DNA from: DATBSK01 sp040902705
Lineage (GTDB): Bacteria > Actinomycetota > Acidimicrobiia > IMCC26256 > PALSA-555
NCBI GenBank assembly: GCA_040902705.1
Contig: JBBDWT010000150.1
Span: 1-19,213 of the forward strand
Length of the DNA stretch: 19,213 nt
Direction of reading: 5' to 3'
Position numbers and translations under genes: made by a program. A model generated the notes under the pieces. The model was not told the origin of the DNA. It searched no databases and worked only from the letters and a program-made list of their open reading frames with translations. Shown here piece by piece: positions 6,569-15,470 of the stretch. Every line of letters starts with the position of its first letter. Position 1 is the first letter of the stretch.

Positions 6569-8257
6569 ATGGTTGACAAGCGCGCGTCGATCAGCGACGC
6601 CGTCCGCGCGCACGTCCAGGCCGGCGACCTGCTCTGCATCGTCACGGGGCACACGCGCTGGACCGCAGCGGCGCGTGAGCTCATCCGGCAGTGGTGGGGG
6701 CGCGACCCGGGGTTCACGCTCGCGATGCCGAGCCTGTCGAGTCTCGGCACGCTCTTCTTCCGCGGTGGTCTCGTCCGAAAGGTGATCACCGGGTACTCCG
6801 GCGACACGTTCCCCAACTTCACCCCGAACCCGATCTTCGCCGACGCATACCGATCGGGTGCCGTGGACGTCGAGCACTGGTCGTTCCTCGCGTTCGCGCA
6901 GCGCCTCGAGGCGGCGGCCCGCGGGCTCCCTGCCGTGACGACCCGGTCGATCGTCGGCTCGTCGATGGTCGAGAACGACGCGTATGCACGGGTCGACACG
7001 CCCTTCGGCGACGTCGGGCTGCTCGCACCGCTGGTTCCCGACGTGACGCTCCTGCACGCGCCCGTCGCCGATCGCGACGGGAACATCGCGATCCACCCAC
7101 CCCTGCTGGAAGGGGTGTGGGGGGCGCTCGCGGCGCGACGGGGTGCGATCGTCACCGTGGATCGGGTCGTCGACGACCTCCGCCCGTGGTCGCACCTCGT
7201 GTGCATCCCTGCCCACCGGGTGCTTGCCGTCTGCCAGGCCGAGCTCGGAGCGCATCCCGGTGGCCTGTACGTGGGCGACCTTCCGGTCGACGGGTACGGC
7301 GAGGACTACGAGTTCTTCATCGAGGCGCGCGCGGCGACCCGTCGTGACGACTTCGACGACTGGATCCACCACTGGGTGCTCGACGTCGAGGACCAGGTGG
7401 ACTACCTCGAGCGACTCGGCGCGGCGCGCATCGGCGCAGTCCGGTCCAAGGCCGAGCCCGAGTCGTGGACGCGCGACCAGGCCGCGCACGCGCCCGATCT
7501 CGAGGCGCCCGCGAACCGCTGGGAGCGCGCCGCCACCTGGGGCGCTCGCCATCTCGCGGATCGCGTCCTGACCCTTGATGCGCATGCCGTGCTCGCCGGG
7601 GCCGGCGTCGCGAACCTCGCGGCATGGCTCGCGGTCGCGCAGGCTCGCGAGCGCGGGAGCGACGTGCAGCTCACCGCGGAGATCGGCATGTGGGGCTACG
7701 ACCCGACGCCGGCTGATCCCTTCGTGCTCAACCACCGCAACTTCCCTCGCTCCACCATGCTGAACGACGCCGACACCGTGCTCGGGGCCCTCGTCGGTGG
7801 CCCGGGCTCCAGGACGCTCGCGTGTCTTGGTGGCGCGCAGGTCGACCGCCACGGCAACGTGAACTCCACGATGATCCCGGACGGCGCGTTCCTCGTCGGG
7901 TCCGGAGGTGGCAACGATGTCGCGTCGGTGTGCACCGAGGCGATCGTCGTGGCGCTCCTCGCGCCGCAGCGGACGCCGGCCGAGTGCGGCTACGTCACGT
8001 CGCCGGGTCGTGCGGTGCGGGCGCTGGTGACCGATCTCGGGACGCTCGAGAAGCTCGAGCCCGAGGGGGAGCTCGTGCTGACCGCCGTGCCCGAGGGCCC
8101 GAAGCCCGTGGCCGAGAGGATCGCGGCGGCCCAGGCGGCGTGCGGCTGGGATCTCACGGTGGCGAGCGAGGTCGCCGAGCTGACGCCGCCGAGTGCCGAG
8201 GAGCTGGCGCGTCTGCGGTCCTGGGACCCCCGCGCCTGGTTCCTCCGAGAGCGCTGA
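6569..8257 (+). CDS. Class I CoA-transferase, alpha and beta domains fused in one chain
   Basis: Class I CoA-transferases move CoA between carboxylic acids through a glutamyl-CoA intermediate and are usually two subunits of about 250-320 residues. This 562-residue chain carries both. Residues about 1-290 form the alpha-like domain (DLLCIVTGHTRWTAAARELI near the start, VADRDGNIAIHPP at 167-178). Residues about 318-562 form the beta-like domain with LAGAGVANLAAWLA (342-355), TAEIGMWG (369-376), GGAQVDRHGNVNST (421-434) and FLVGSGGGNDVASV (441-454). E371 in TAEIGMWG sits where the glutaconate CoA-transferase beta subunit has its catalytic Glu. Overall it resembles the glutaconate CoA-transferase/IpdAB branch. 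Mycobacterial IpdAB is a ring-opening hydrolase rather than a transferase, so hydrolase activity is possible. It lies between a fadE gene and an ABC importer, with its own likely leaderless promoter. The substrate is unknown. Confidence 0.85.
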   Translation: MVDKRASISDAVRAHVQAGDLLCIVTGHTRWTAAARELIRQWWGRDPGFTLAMPSLSSLGTLFFRGGLVRKVITGYSGDTFPNFTPNPIFADAYRSGAVDVEHWSFLAFAQRLEAAARGLPAVTTRSIVGSSMVENDAYARVDTPFGDVGLLAPLVPDVTLLHAPVADRDGNIAIHPPLLEGVWGALAARRGAIVTVDRVVDDLRPWSHLVCIPAHRVLAVCQAELGAHPGGLYVGDLPVDGYGEDYEFFIEARAATRRDDFDDWIHHWVLDVEDQVDYLERLGAARIGAVRSKAEPESWTRDQAAHAPDLEAPANRWERAATWGARHLADRVLTLDAHAVLAGAGVANLAAWLAVAQARERGSDVQLTAEIGMWGYDPTPADPFVLNHRNFPRSTMLNDADTVLGALVGGPGSRTLACLGGAQVDRHGNVNSTMIPDGAFLVGSGGGNDVASVCTEAIVVALLAPQRTPAECGYVTSPGRAVRALVTDLGTLEKLEPEGELVLTAVPEGPKPVAERIAAAQAACGWDLTVASEVAELTPPSAEELARLRSWDPRAWFLRER

Positions 8258-8305
8258 CGCCCGATCGCAACCCCCTGTTCGTCCGCGCGCCACCCGGAGC
8301 GCGCG

Positions 8306-8311
8306 TAGTCT
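8306..8311 (+). promoter_or_regulatory. -10 box TAGTCT of a leaderless-type promoter
   Basis: TAGTCT ends 9 nt before the ATG at 8321 that opens the ABC importer operon. The 63-bp gap after the CoA-transferase shows no Shine-Dalgarno close to the ATG and no convincing -35 hexamer. Confidence 0.55.
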
Positions 8312-8320
8312 GCGCCGCGG

Positions 8321-9405
<1,085 letters not shown>

Positions 9406-9409
<4 letters not shown>

Positions 9410-10368
9410 CCGACACCGGCGCGGCCGAGCGGGCGCTCGACCTCGCGGTCGAGGACGACCGCACACCGGCACCGCCGAAGCGGCGCCGGCTCAAGCGCCG
9501 TTCGAAGGAGGCACTGCTCGCGTACGCGCTCCTGCTCCCGGCGTTCGTCGTGTTCACGATCTTCGTGTTCTACCCGTTCGCACGGAACTTCGAGTACGCG
9601 CTGTACAAGACGCCGCCGTTCCCCGGACTCCCGAAGACGTACGTCGGGTTCGACCAGATTCGCGATGTCGTCACCTCGGAAGACTTCCTCAACAGCGTCT
9701 GGACGACCATCCTGTTCCTCCTCTACACGGTGCCGATCGGCGTGTTCCTCGGTCTCGCGCTCGCGGTGCTGGCGCACCAGAAGCTGAAGGGGATCAACGC
9801 CTACCGAACGATCTTCTCGTCGACGGTCGCGACGTCCGTGGCGGCCGCGTCGGTGATCTTCTTCACGCTGCTCAACCCGCAAGTGGGCCTCTTCACCTAC
9901 TGGCTCGGTCGCGAGGGCGAGATCTCCGTGCTCCGAGACCCGGCGACGGCGCTCGTCGCGGTGTCCGTGACGACGGTCTGGCAGAACCTGGGGCTGTCCT
10001 TCATCGTCATGAGCGCGGGGCTCGCCGCCATCCCCGAGGATCTGCTCGAGGCCGCACGCGTCGACGGCGCCGGACCCTGGCGGCGGTTCTGGCGCGTGAC
10101 CGTCCCGATGCTGTCGCCCACGATCTTCTTCGCGACGGTCGTCGGCGGGATCCTCGCGTTCCGTGCCTTCGGACAGATCGACCTCCTGACCGAGGGTGGG
10201 CCGGTCAACAAGACGAACGTGTTGGTCTACGCGATCTACAAGGAAGTGTTCCGCAACAGCAACGATGGCGTGGCGGCGGTCTATGCGATCGCGCTGTTCC
10301 TGCTCGTCATGCTCCTGACGTTCTTCCAGATGCGATTCCTCGAGCGGCGGGTGTCGTATGCCCGGTGA
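9406..10368 (+). CDS. ABC importer permease 1 (MalF/UgpA family)
   Basis: A 320-residue inner-membrane permease with a charged, Arg/Lys-rich cytoplasmic start (1-34). The first membrane span is near LLAYALLLPAFVVFTIFVFY (38-57). Further spans lie near 100-123, 136-156, 181-205, 235-255 and 291-309, six in all as usual. The cytoplasmic EAA loop that docks on the ATPase is EAARVDGAGPWRRFWRVTVP (215-234). The open frame extends far upstream through the ATPase and CoA-transferase genes, but that is shadow. GTG 9406, overlapping the ATPase stop by 4 bp, was chosen because the membrane region begins soon after it. It overlaps the second permease by 11 bp. Confidence 0.93.
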
Positions 10369-11251
10369 CACCGCGATCGCGGACCGTGTTCCCGACGACT
10401 CCGAGGTCGCTCCGGAAGAGCGAGACCGGGTCACGCCCGCCATTCGCATCGCGGTTCGGTACGCGCTCCTCACCGCCCTCGCGGCCGTCATCTTGTTCCC
10501 GCTCTACATCACGGTCGTCAACTCGCTGTTGAAGCCCGACCAGATCGCGTCGCGCCCGCCATTGCTCTTCCCGACCGATCCGCAGTGGGACACCTACTCC
10601 CGCGCCTGGGATCAGGGTCACCTCGGCCGGTACCTGCTCAACAGCTTCGTCGTCACCGGGATCATCGTCGCGGCGCAGCTCGTCACCTCGATCTTCGCGG
10701 CCTACGCGTTCGCGTTCCTCGAGTTCCCGTTCCGGCGCACGCTCTTCTTCGTGTTCCTCGCGACGCTCATGGTCCCGTTCGAGGTCGTGTTCTTCACGAA
10801 CTTCAACACCGTGAGCGATCTCGGCCTGTACAACACCTACGCAGGGCTCGCGCTCCCGTTCCTCGCGACCGGCTTCGGCGCGTTCCTGATCCGCCAGGCC
10901 TTCCTGACGACTCCCGGTGATCTGCGCGACGCCGCGCAGCTCGACGGGTACGGGCATTGGCGGTTCATGTGGAGGGTGGCAGTGCCGCTGGCGCGGCCGG
11001 CGGTCGGCGCGCTCGCAGTGTTCTCGTTCCTGGCTGCCTGGGGTGAGTACCTCTGGCCGCTCATCATCACCGCCGATCCCGAGTACCGCACCGTCCAGGT
11101 GGGGCTTCGCCAGCTCAGCCGGACGAGCATCGACCAGATCAACGTGACGTTCGCCGGCATCGTGCTGGCGTCCGCGCCCTTGTTCGTCCTCCTCATCGTG
11201 TTCCAGAAGCAGCTCGTGCGCGGGCTGACGGCCGGAGCGGTGAAAGGATGA
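10358..11251 (+). CDS. ABC importer permease 2 (MalG/UgpE family)
   Basis: A 297-residue partner permease. A soluble acidic start (1-30) is followed by a first span near YALLTALAAVILFPLYITVV (35-54), the long external segment with FPTDPQWDTYSRAW (71-84) and the remaining spans from about 95 onward. The EAA loop reads LRDAAQLDGYGHWRFMWRVA (189-208), matching the MalG-type consensus. A WGEYLWPLIIT segment (228-238) is typical of this family. The ATG at 10358 lies inside the end of permease 1 (11-bp overlap), implying coupled translation. The binding-protein gene follows 28 bp later. Confidence 0.93.
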   Translation: MPGDTAIADRVPDDSEVAPEERDRVTPAIRIAVRYALLTALAAVILFPLYITVVNSLLKPDQIASRPPLLFPTDPQWDTYSRAWDQGHLGRYLLNSFVVTGIIVAAQLVTSIFAAYAFAFLEFPFRRTLFFVFLATLMVPFEVVFFTNFNTVSDLGLYNTYAGLALPFLATGFGAFLIRQAFLTTPGDLRDAAQLDGYGHWRFMWRVAVPLARPAVGALAVFSFLAAWGEYLWPLIITADPEYRTVQVGLRQLSRTSIDQINVTFAGIVLASAPLFVLLIVFQKQLVRGLTAGAVKG

Positions 11252-11279
11252 CCCCGTACCCCGAAGTGGAGGCCCACGA

Positions 11280-12695
11280 ATGACCAAGCCCCGTACCGCA
11301 CGGCTCGCGGCCCTGGCCACTGCGCTGCTCGTCGCCCTGTCGGCGGCGGTCGCGGTGCCCGCCGCGGCGAGCGCGCCCGAGCGCGCCCGAGCCCAGGGGA
11401 GCGGGAAGTGCCCGGTCGGCGCGGCCAAGAAGGCCTCGGGGAAGCCGGTCGAGATCACCTTCTGGCACGCGATGACGCGCGAGAACGAGGCGACGCTCCA
11501 GCAGCTCACCGACGAGTTCAACTCGTCGCAGCGCGACGTGAAGGTCACGCTGGTGGCGCAGGGCAGCTACATCGATCTCTTCAACAAGTACCGCGCCGCG
11601 CTCGGAAGCGGTGATGTCCCCGACCTCGTGCAGCTCGAGGACACTGCGCTGCAGTCGGCGATCGACAGCCAGAGCGTGCTCCCGGCCGCCGCATGCGTGA
11701 AGGCGGACAAGTACTCGCTCAAGGACTTCGTGCCTCGGACCATCGACTATTACTCGGTGAAGAAGACCCTGTACGGGATGCCCTTCCCCGTCTCGAACCC
11801 GGTCTTCCTCTACAACAAGCAGGCGTTCGAGAAGGCCGGCCTCGATCCCGACAAGCCGCCGGCCACGCTCGACGAGATCAAGGCCGACGCGCAGAAGATC
11901 GTGGATGCCGGGATCACCAAGAGCGGCTACTCGATCAAGCTCGATCCGTGGTACCTGGAGCAGTGGGAGTCGAAGGCGGGGAGGCCCTTCGTCAACAACG
12001 GGAACGGCCGCACGTCGCGGGCGACCAAGGCCATCTTCGACAACCCGACCGGCGTCGAGATCGCGACCTGGCTGAAGGACATGGTCGATTCCGGGCTCGC
12101 CATCAACACCGGTCAGCCGGAGGGCAACATCGAGAACCTGCTCGCCATCGGCAACGACAACGCGGCGATGACGATCGACAGCACGGCGGTGCTCGGCACG
12201 GTACGCACCGTGCTCGGGTCCGGGCAGTTCCCGAACGTCACCATCGGCGTCGGTCCGATGCCGGGCCCGGCCGGGAAGGGCGGGGTGCTCGTCGGCGGAG
12301 CGGCGCTCTACATCGCCAAGGACTCGGCGGCCGAGCAGCAGGATGCCGCCTGGCAGTTCATGAAGTTCCTGCTCGAGCCGGAGAACCAGGCGACGTGGTC
12401 AGTGGGCACCGGGTACATCCCGGTGCGTCGGTCGGCGACCAAGCTGCCCGCGATCGAGCAGCTGTGGGTCGAGGAGCCGGGCTTCAAGGTCGCGTACGAC
12501 CAGCTCGTGACGGGGGTGGAGAACACGGCGACCGCCGGGCCGGTGATCGGCCCGTACCAGGCCGTCCGCGATGCCGTCATCGCGCAGCTCGAGTCGCTCC
12601 TCACCCAGGGCAAGGCCCCGAAGGCGGCCGTGAAGGACGCCGCCGAGAAGGGCACGGCCGCGATCGAGGAGTACAACTCCCGCGTCGGCGGGTAG
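11280..12695 (+). CDS. ABC importer substrate-binding protein (family 1, UgpB-like)
   Basis: A 471-residue secreted binding protein that delivers ligand to the two permeases. Residues 1-32 form a Sec signal peptide: a basic start, a hydrophobic Ala/Leu/Val run and a likely AAASA cleavage site. The mature domain opens VEITFWHAMTRENEATLQQL (57-76), the cluster B sugar-binding opening. It continues with TLYGMPFPVSNPVFLYNKQA and FEKAGLDPDKPPATLDE, close in style to UgpB-type glycerol-3-phosphate binders and to maltose/oligosaccharide binders. No lipobox cysteine is seen at the end of the signal peptide; the first Cys is at 44 in GSGKCPVG. GTGGAGG 7 nt before the ATG is a good Shine-Dalgarno, the clearest in this operon. 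Being last in the operon with a strong site fits the excess of binding protein usually needed. The ligand is undetermined. Confidence 0.92.
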   Translation: MTKPRTARLAALATALLVALSAAVAVPAAASAPERARAQGSGKCPVGAAKKASGKPVEITFWHAMTRENEATLQQLTDEFNSSQRDVKVTLVAQGSYIDLFNKYRAALGSGDVPDLVQLEDTALQSAIDSQSVLPAAACVKADKYSLKDFVPRTIDYYSVKKTLYGMPFPVSNPVFLYNKQAFEKAGLDPDKPPATLDEIKADAQKIVDAGITKSGYSIKLDPWYLEQWESKAGRPFVNNGNGRTSRATKAIFDNPTGVEIATWLKDMVDSGLAINTGQPEGNIENLLAIGNDNAAMTIDSTAVLGTVRTVLGSGQFPNVTIGVGPMPGPAGKGGVLVGGAALYIAKDSAAEQQDAAWQFMKFLLEPENQATWSVGTGYIPVRRSATKLPAIEQLWVEEPGFKVAYDQLVTGVENTATAGPVIGPYQAVRDAVIAQLESLLTQGKAPKAAVKDAAEKGTAAIEEYNSRVGG

Positions 12696-12698
12696 CCA

Positions 12699-12719
12699 CG
12701 CCCGGGTGCTGCCCGGGCG
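12699..12719. terminator. Hairpin between convergent genes, probable bidirectional terminator
   Basis: CGCCCGGG (12699-12706) and CCCGGGCG (12712-12719) make a perfect 8-bp GC stem with a 5-nt loop. It is placed 4 bp after the binding-protein stop and 8 bp before the thiolase stop on the other strand. There is no T tract, as is common for actinobacterial terminators. Confidence 0.7.
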
Positions 12720-12727
12720 CACGGTGC

Positions 12728-13873
12728 TCAGCGGGTGAGGATGACGACGGCGGCGTTGGCGCCGCGGCCGACGGTGTGCGCGAGGCCGAGGCGCGCGCCC
12801 TCGAGCTGACGGGGGCCGGCGCGATCGCGCAGGTGGTCGGCGAGCTCGACGACCTGGCCGAGCGCCGATGCACCGAGCGGCTCACCCTTGGACAGCAGGC
12901 CGCCGCTGAGGTTCACGGGGAGCGTGCCCCCGCGGGCCGTCGTGCGGTCCTCGATCAGTCGCGCGCTGTCGCCTCGGGCGCACAGCCCGAGCTCCTCGTA
13001 CGCCAGGATCTCCCGCGCCGCATCGGTGTCCTGGCACTCGACGAGGTCGAGGTCTCCGGGCGCGACCCCGGCCTCTGCGAACGCGGCGTCGGCGGCCAGC
13101 GTGCTCGGCGGGGTGATGTCGGCGTCGTCGACCCCGCTCAGCGGCGTCGCCTCGCCGAGCACAGAACCAGGGAGGTGCGATCGCAACGCGACCGCCGCCA
13201 CGACCGGCGCGCCGGCGGGGCCGACATCGGCGCGTTGCAGCACGACCGCGGCCGCCCCCTCGTTGGGCGAGCACAGCATGTGGAGGTGGAGCGGTTCGCA
13301 GACCAGGCGCGAGGCGAGCACGTCCTCGGCGGTCGTCGGCGTGCGGAACATGGCGATCGGGTTGTCGATCCCGTTGGCGCGGTTCTTGACGACGACGCGC
13401 GCGAGCTGATCCTTGGTGATGCCCGACTCCCGCATGAGCCGCTGCGCACGCAGCGCGAAGTACGCGGGGGTCGCGGCGAGGCCGGCCTGCTCGCGCCACG
13501 GCTCGAAGAACGACGAACGGATGATGCCCTTCGGCATCTTCTCCATGCCGAGGACGAGCACCGTGTCGTACTGCCCGGCGCGGATCGCACCGGTGGCGAG
13601 CATGAGCGCGGCACCGCCACTCGCGCACCCCGCTTCGACGTTGACGATCGGCATGCCGGTCCTGCCCAGCGCGCCGAGGACCTTGTGGCCGGCGGCGACC
13701 CCCGAGTAGACGGTCGCGCAGAACGCGGCCTGGAAGTCGGGGTTGCCGGCATCGGCCAGCGCGTCGCGCACCGCGTGCACGCCCATCTCGGTGACCGTCA
13801 CGCCGTCGAACCGGCCGAACGGGTGCATCCCCGTCCCCGCGACGACGACCCGGTCGCGCGGCGCCGAGGTCAC
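12728..13873 (-). CDS. SCP2/Ltp-type thiolase-like protein
   Basis: A 381-residue thiolase-fold protein. Thiolases cleave 3-ketoacyl-CoA; some members of the SCP-x/Ltp branch instead work with DUF35 proteins, for example the Ltp2-ChsH2 retro-aldolase of steroid side-chain breakdown. Visible motifs are VNVEAGCASGGAAL (77-90) with nucleophile Cys83, CSPNEGAAAVVL (201-212), LVECQDTDAAREI (277-289), NLSGGLLSKGEPLGAS (321-336) and AHTVGRG (365-371) with His366. The canonical GHPxGxSG histidine is Glu331 here, and the second catalytic Cys of degradative thiolases is absent. GTG 13873 overlaps the DUF35 stop as GTGA. It is the last gene of the four-gene operon. Whether it is a true thiolase, an aldolase or a condensing enzyme cannot be decided from sequence. 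Confidence 0.9.
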   Translation of the reverse strand: MTSAPRDRVVVAGTGMHPFGRFDGVTVTEMGVHAVRDALADAGNPDFQAAFCATVYSGVAAGHKVLGALGRTGMPIVNVEAGCASGGAALMLATGAIRAGQYDTVLVLGMEKMPKGIIRSSFFEPWREQAGLAATPAYFALRAQRLMRESGITKDQLARVVVKNRANGIDNPIAMFRTPTTAEDVLASRLVCEPLHLHMLCSPNEGAAAVVLQRADVGPAGAPVVAAVALRSHLPGSVLGEATPLSGVDDADITPPSTLAADAAFAEAGVAPGDLDLVECQDTDAAREILAYEELGLCARGDSARLIEDRTTARGGTLPVNLSGGLLSKGEPLGASALGQVVELADHLRDRAGPRQLEGARLGLAHTVGRGANAAVVILTR

Positions 13874-14274
13874 GTCGTGACGACCGGGACGAAGGTGTAC
13901 GTGCTGACGACGTCGCCGTCGTCGTCGGTCCCGAGCGGCACGACCGCGAGCTTCATCGGCACGCCGAAGTCGAGGCGAGCGGGATCGGGCTCCTCGATCC
14001 GGGTGATCACGCGCAGCCCGCCGGCGAGCTCGACCACGCCGAACCCGAACGGCAGCTCACCGAGGTAGCCCGGAGGCGGTGCCGTCACCGCGGTCCAGCC
14101 CCACAGGGTGCCGTGGTCGGCGAGCCGGACCTCTTCGATCTCGGCAGCGCCGCACGCGGGGCACGTCGTGGCGAGCGGGAACTGGAGGCGGTCACAGCCG
14201 CGGCACCGCCCACCGACGAGGTACGCGTCGCCGTTCTCGTCCTCTCCGAAGAGGTCATCGTGGACCGGCTTCAT
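13870..14274 (-). CDS. DUF35 Zn-ribbon/OB-fold acyl-CoA-associated protein
   Basis: A 134-residue DUF35 protein. An N-terminal rubredoxin-like zinc ribbon uses C24, C27, C38 and C41 (CRGCDRLQFPLATTCPACG). The OB-fold follows, with DHGTLWGWTAVTAPPPGY (53-70), LPFGFGVVEL (74-83) and GVPMKLAVVPL (104-114). DUF35 proteins partner thiolase-fold enzymes, often supplying CoA-substrate binding. The adjacent thiolase gene, overlapping by 4 bp, is the expected partner. The ATG at 14274 overlaps the CaiB-type gene stop as ATGA, which fixes the start. The length is typical of stand-alone DUF35 proteins. Confidence 0.94.
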   Translation of the reverse strand: MKPVHDDLFGEDENGDAYLVGGRCRGCDRLQFPLATTCPACGAAEIEEVRLADHGTLWGWTAVTAPPPGYLGELPFGFGVVELAGGLRVITRIEEPDPARLDFGVPMKLAVVPLGTDDDGDVVSTYTFVPVVTT

Positions 14275-15470
14275 ACGACGCCGTCGCTCGCGAGGTCGTC
14301 GAGCTGGGCGTCGCCGAGCCCGAGCAGCGTGCCGAGCACCTCGCGCGTGTGCTCACCGAGCCGCGGTGCACCGGTCGGGGCCACGATGGGCGTGCCGACG
14401 GTACGCGGGAACGGGGCTTGCTGGCGGTGCGGGCCGACGACCGGGTCGTCGACCGTGACGAGGTCGCCGCGTGCTGCCATGTGCGGGTCGGCGAAGATCT
14501 CGGCCGCGGTGTACGCCGTCGCCACCGGCACGTCGCAGGCGACGCAGCGCTCCTCGATCACGCCCGCGCCGAGGGAGGCGGTCCACCCGGCGACGATCCC
14601 GTTGATCTCGTCGCCGTGTGCCGCGCGGTCGGCGAGACGCGCGAACTTCGGGTCGTCGACGAGATCAGGTCGATCCATCGCCTTGCACAGACGGGCGAAG
14701 TTGGCGTCGGAGCCGGCGACGATGCACACGTACTTGCCGTCGGCGGTGGGGTAGTTGTCGAGCGGAGCCGAGTTGGCGAGACGGTTGCCCTCGCGCGAGC
14801 GCACGATCTCGAGCGTGTCGTACGCGGCGAGCGTCCACTCGAGGATTCGCAGCGCCGAGCCGTACAGCGCGGCGTCGATGACCGCGCCGCTTCCGCCGCG
14901 CGCGTCGCGTGCATAGAGCGCCGCCGTCGCTGCGTTCGCCGCGAACACGCCGGTGAGGTAGTCGGAGATCGTGACGCCGACGCGCACGGGCGGGCGGTCG
15001 GGGTACCCGGTGAGGTGGAGCAACCCGCCGTACCCGATCCCGACACGGTCGAGCCCGGGCCGAGGTGAGTACGGCCCGTCCTGGCCGAAGCTGCTGATGC
15101 GCACCGTCACGACGCGGTCGGGGAGCGCGCTCGGCGCGATGTTCCAGCGCTCGAGCGTGCCGGGGCGGAAGTTCTCGACGACGACGTCGGCGTGCTCGGC
15201 GAGCCGTCGGAAGAGGTTCTGGCCCTCGGGGCGGCGCAGGTCGAGCGTGATGCTCTTGCGCCCGCGTCCCTCGACTGCCCAGAACAGCGAGTACGGCTCG
15301 CCGTCGTCACCGGCGGCGAACGGGCCGATCTCGCGCATGAAGTCGCCGGTGCCGGGCTGCTCGATCTTGATGACCTCGGCGCCCTGCTCGCCGAGCAGCC
15401 CCGCGCAGAAGGGAGCGGCGATGCGCGTCCCGAGGTCGAGCACGCGCAAGCCGGCGAGCGGCCGCGTCAT
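14271..15470 (-). CDS. Class III (CaiB/BaiF) CoA-transferase
   Basis: A 399-residue family III CoA-transferase, which transfers CoA between acids through an aspartyl-CoA intermediate. Family features are LAGLRVLDLGTRIAAPF (5-21), GEQGAEVIKIEQPGTGD (27-43), DVVVENFRPGTLERW (95-109), SSFGQDGPYSPRPGLD (126-141) and VGVTISDYLTGVFAA (164-178). Asp170 in ISDYLTG sits where formyl-CoA transferase has its catalytic Asp169. The ATG at 15470 was chosen over an in-frame start 126 bp upstream because it begins at the conserved domain edge and overlaps the hydratase stop as ATGA. Placement between a hydratase-like gene and the DUF35/thiolase pair suggests it activates, or recycles CoA for, the substrate of that pathway. 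The acids used are unknown. Confidence 0.93.
   Translation of the reverse strand: MTRPLAGLRVLDLGTRIAAPFCAGLLGEQGAEVIKIEQPGTGDFMREIGPFAAGDDGEPYSLFWAVEGRGRKSITLDLRRPEGQNLFRRLAEHADVVVENFRPGTLERWNIAPSALPDRVVTVRISSFGQDGPYSPRPGLDRVGIGYGGLLHLTGYPDRPPVRVGVTISDYLTGVFAANAATAALYARDARGGSGAVIDAALYGSALRILEWTLAAYDTLEIVRSREGNRLANSAPLDNYPTADGKYVCIVAGSDANFARLCKAMDRPDLVDDPKFARLADRAAHGDEINGIVAGWTASLGAGVIEERCVACDVPVATAYTAAEIFADPHMAARGDLVTVDDPVVGPHRQQAPFPRTVGTPIVAPTGAPRLGEHTREVLGTLLGLGDAQLDDLASDGVV

Noticed and set aside
5131..7206. Long minus-strand open frame of 691 codons
   Set aside because: It is antisense to the beta-1 dehydrogenase and CoA-transferase, both with clear family motifs; its translation is Arg/His/Asp-rich without recognisable domains, as expected for a shadow in high-GC DNA.
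11693..14068. Plus-strand open frame of 791 codons
   Set aside because: It spans the end of the binding protein, the terminator hairpin and the antisense of the thiolase; composition is shadow-like.
15001..15009. Another GGGTACCC resembling the inverted-repeat core
   Set aside because: It lies inside the CaiB-type coding region and the match does not extend beyond the 8-bp palindrome.
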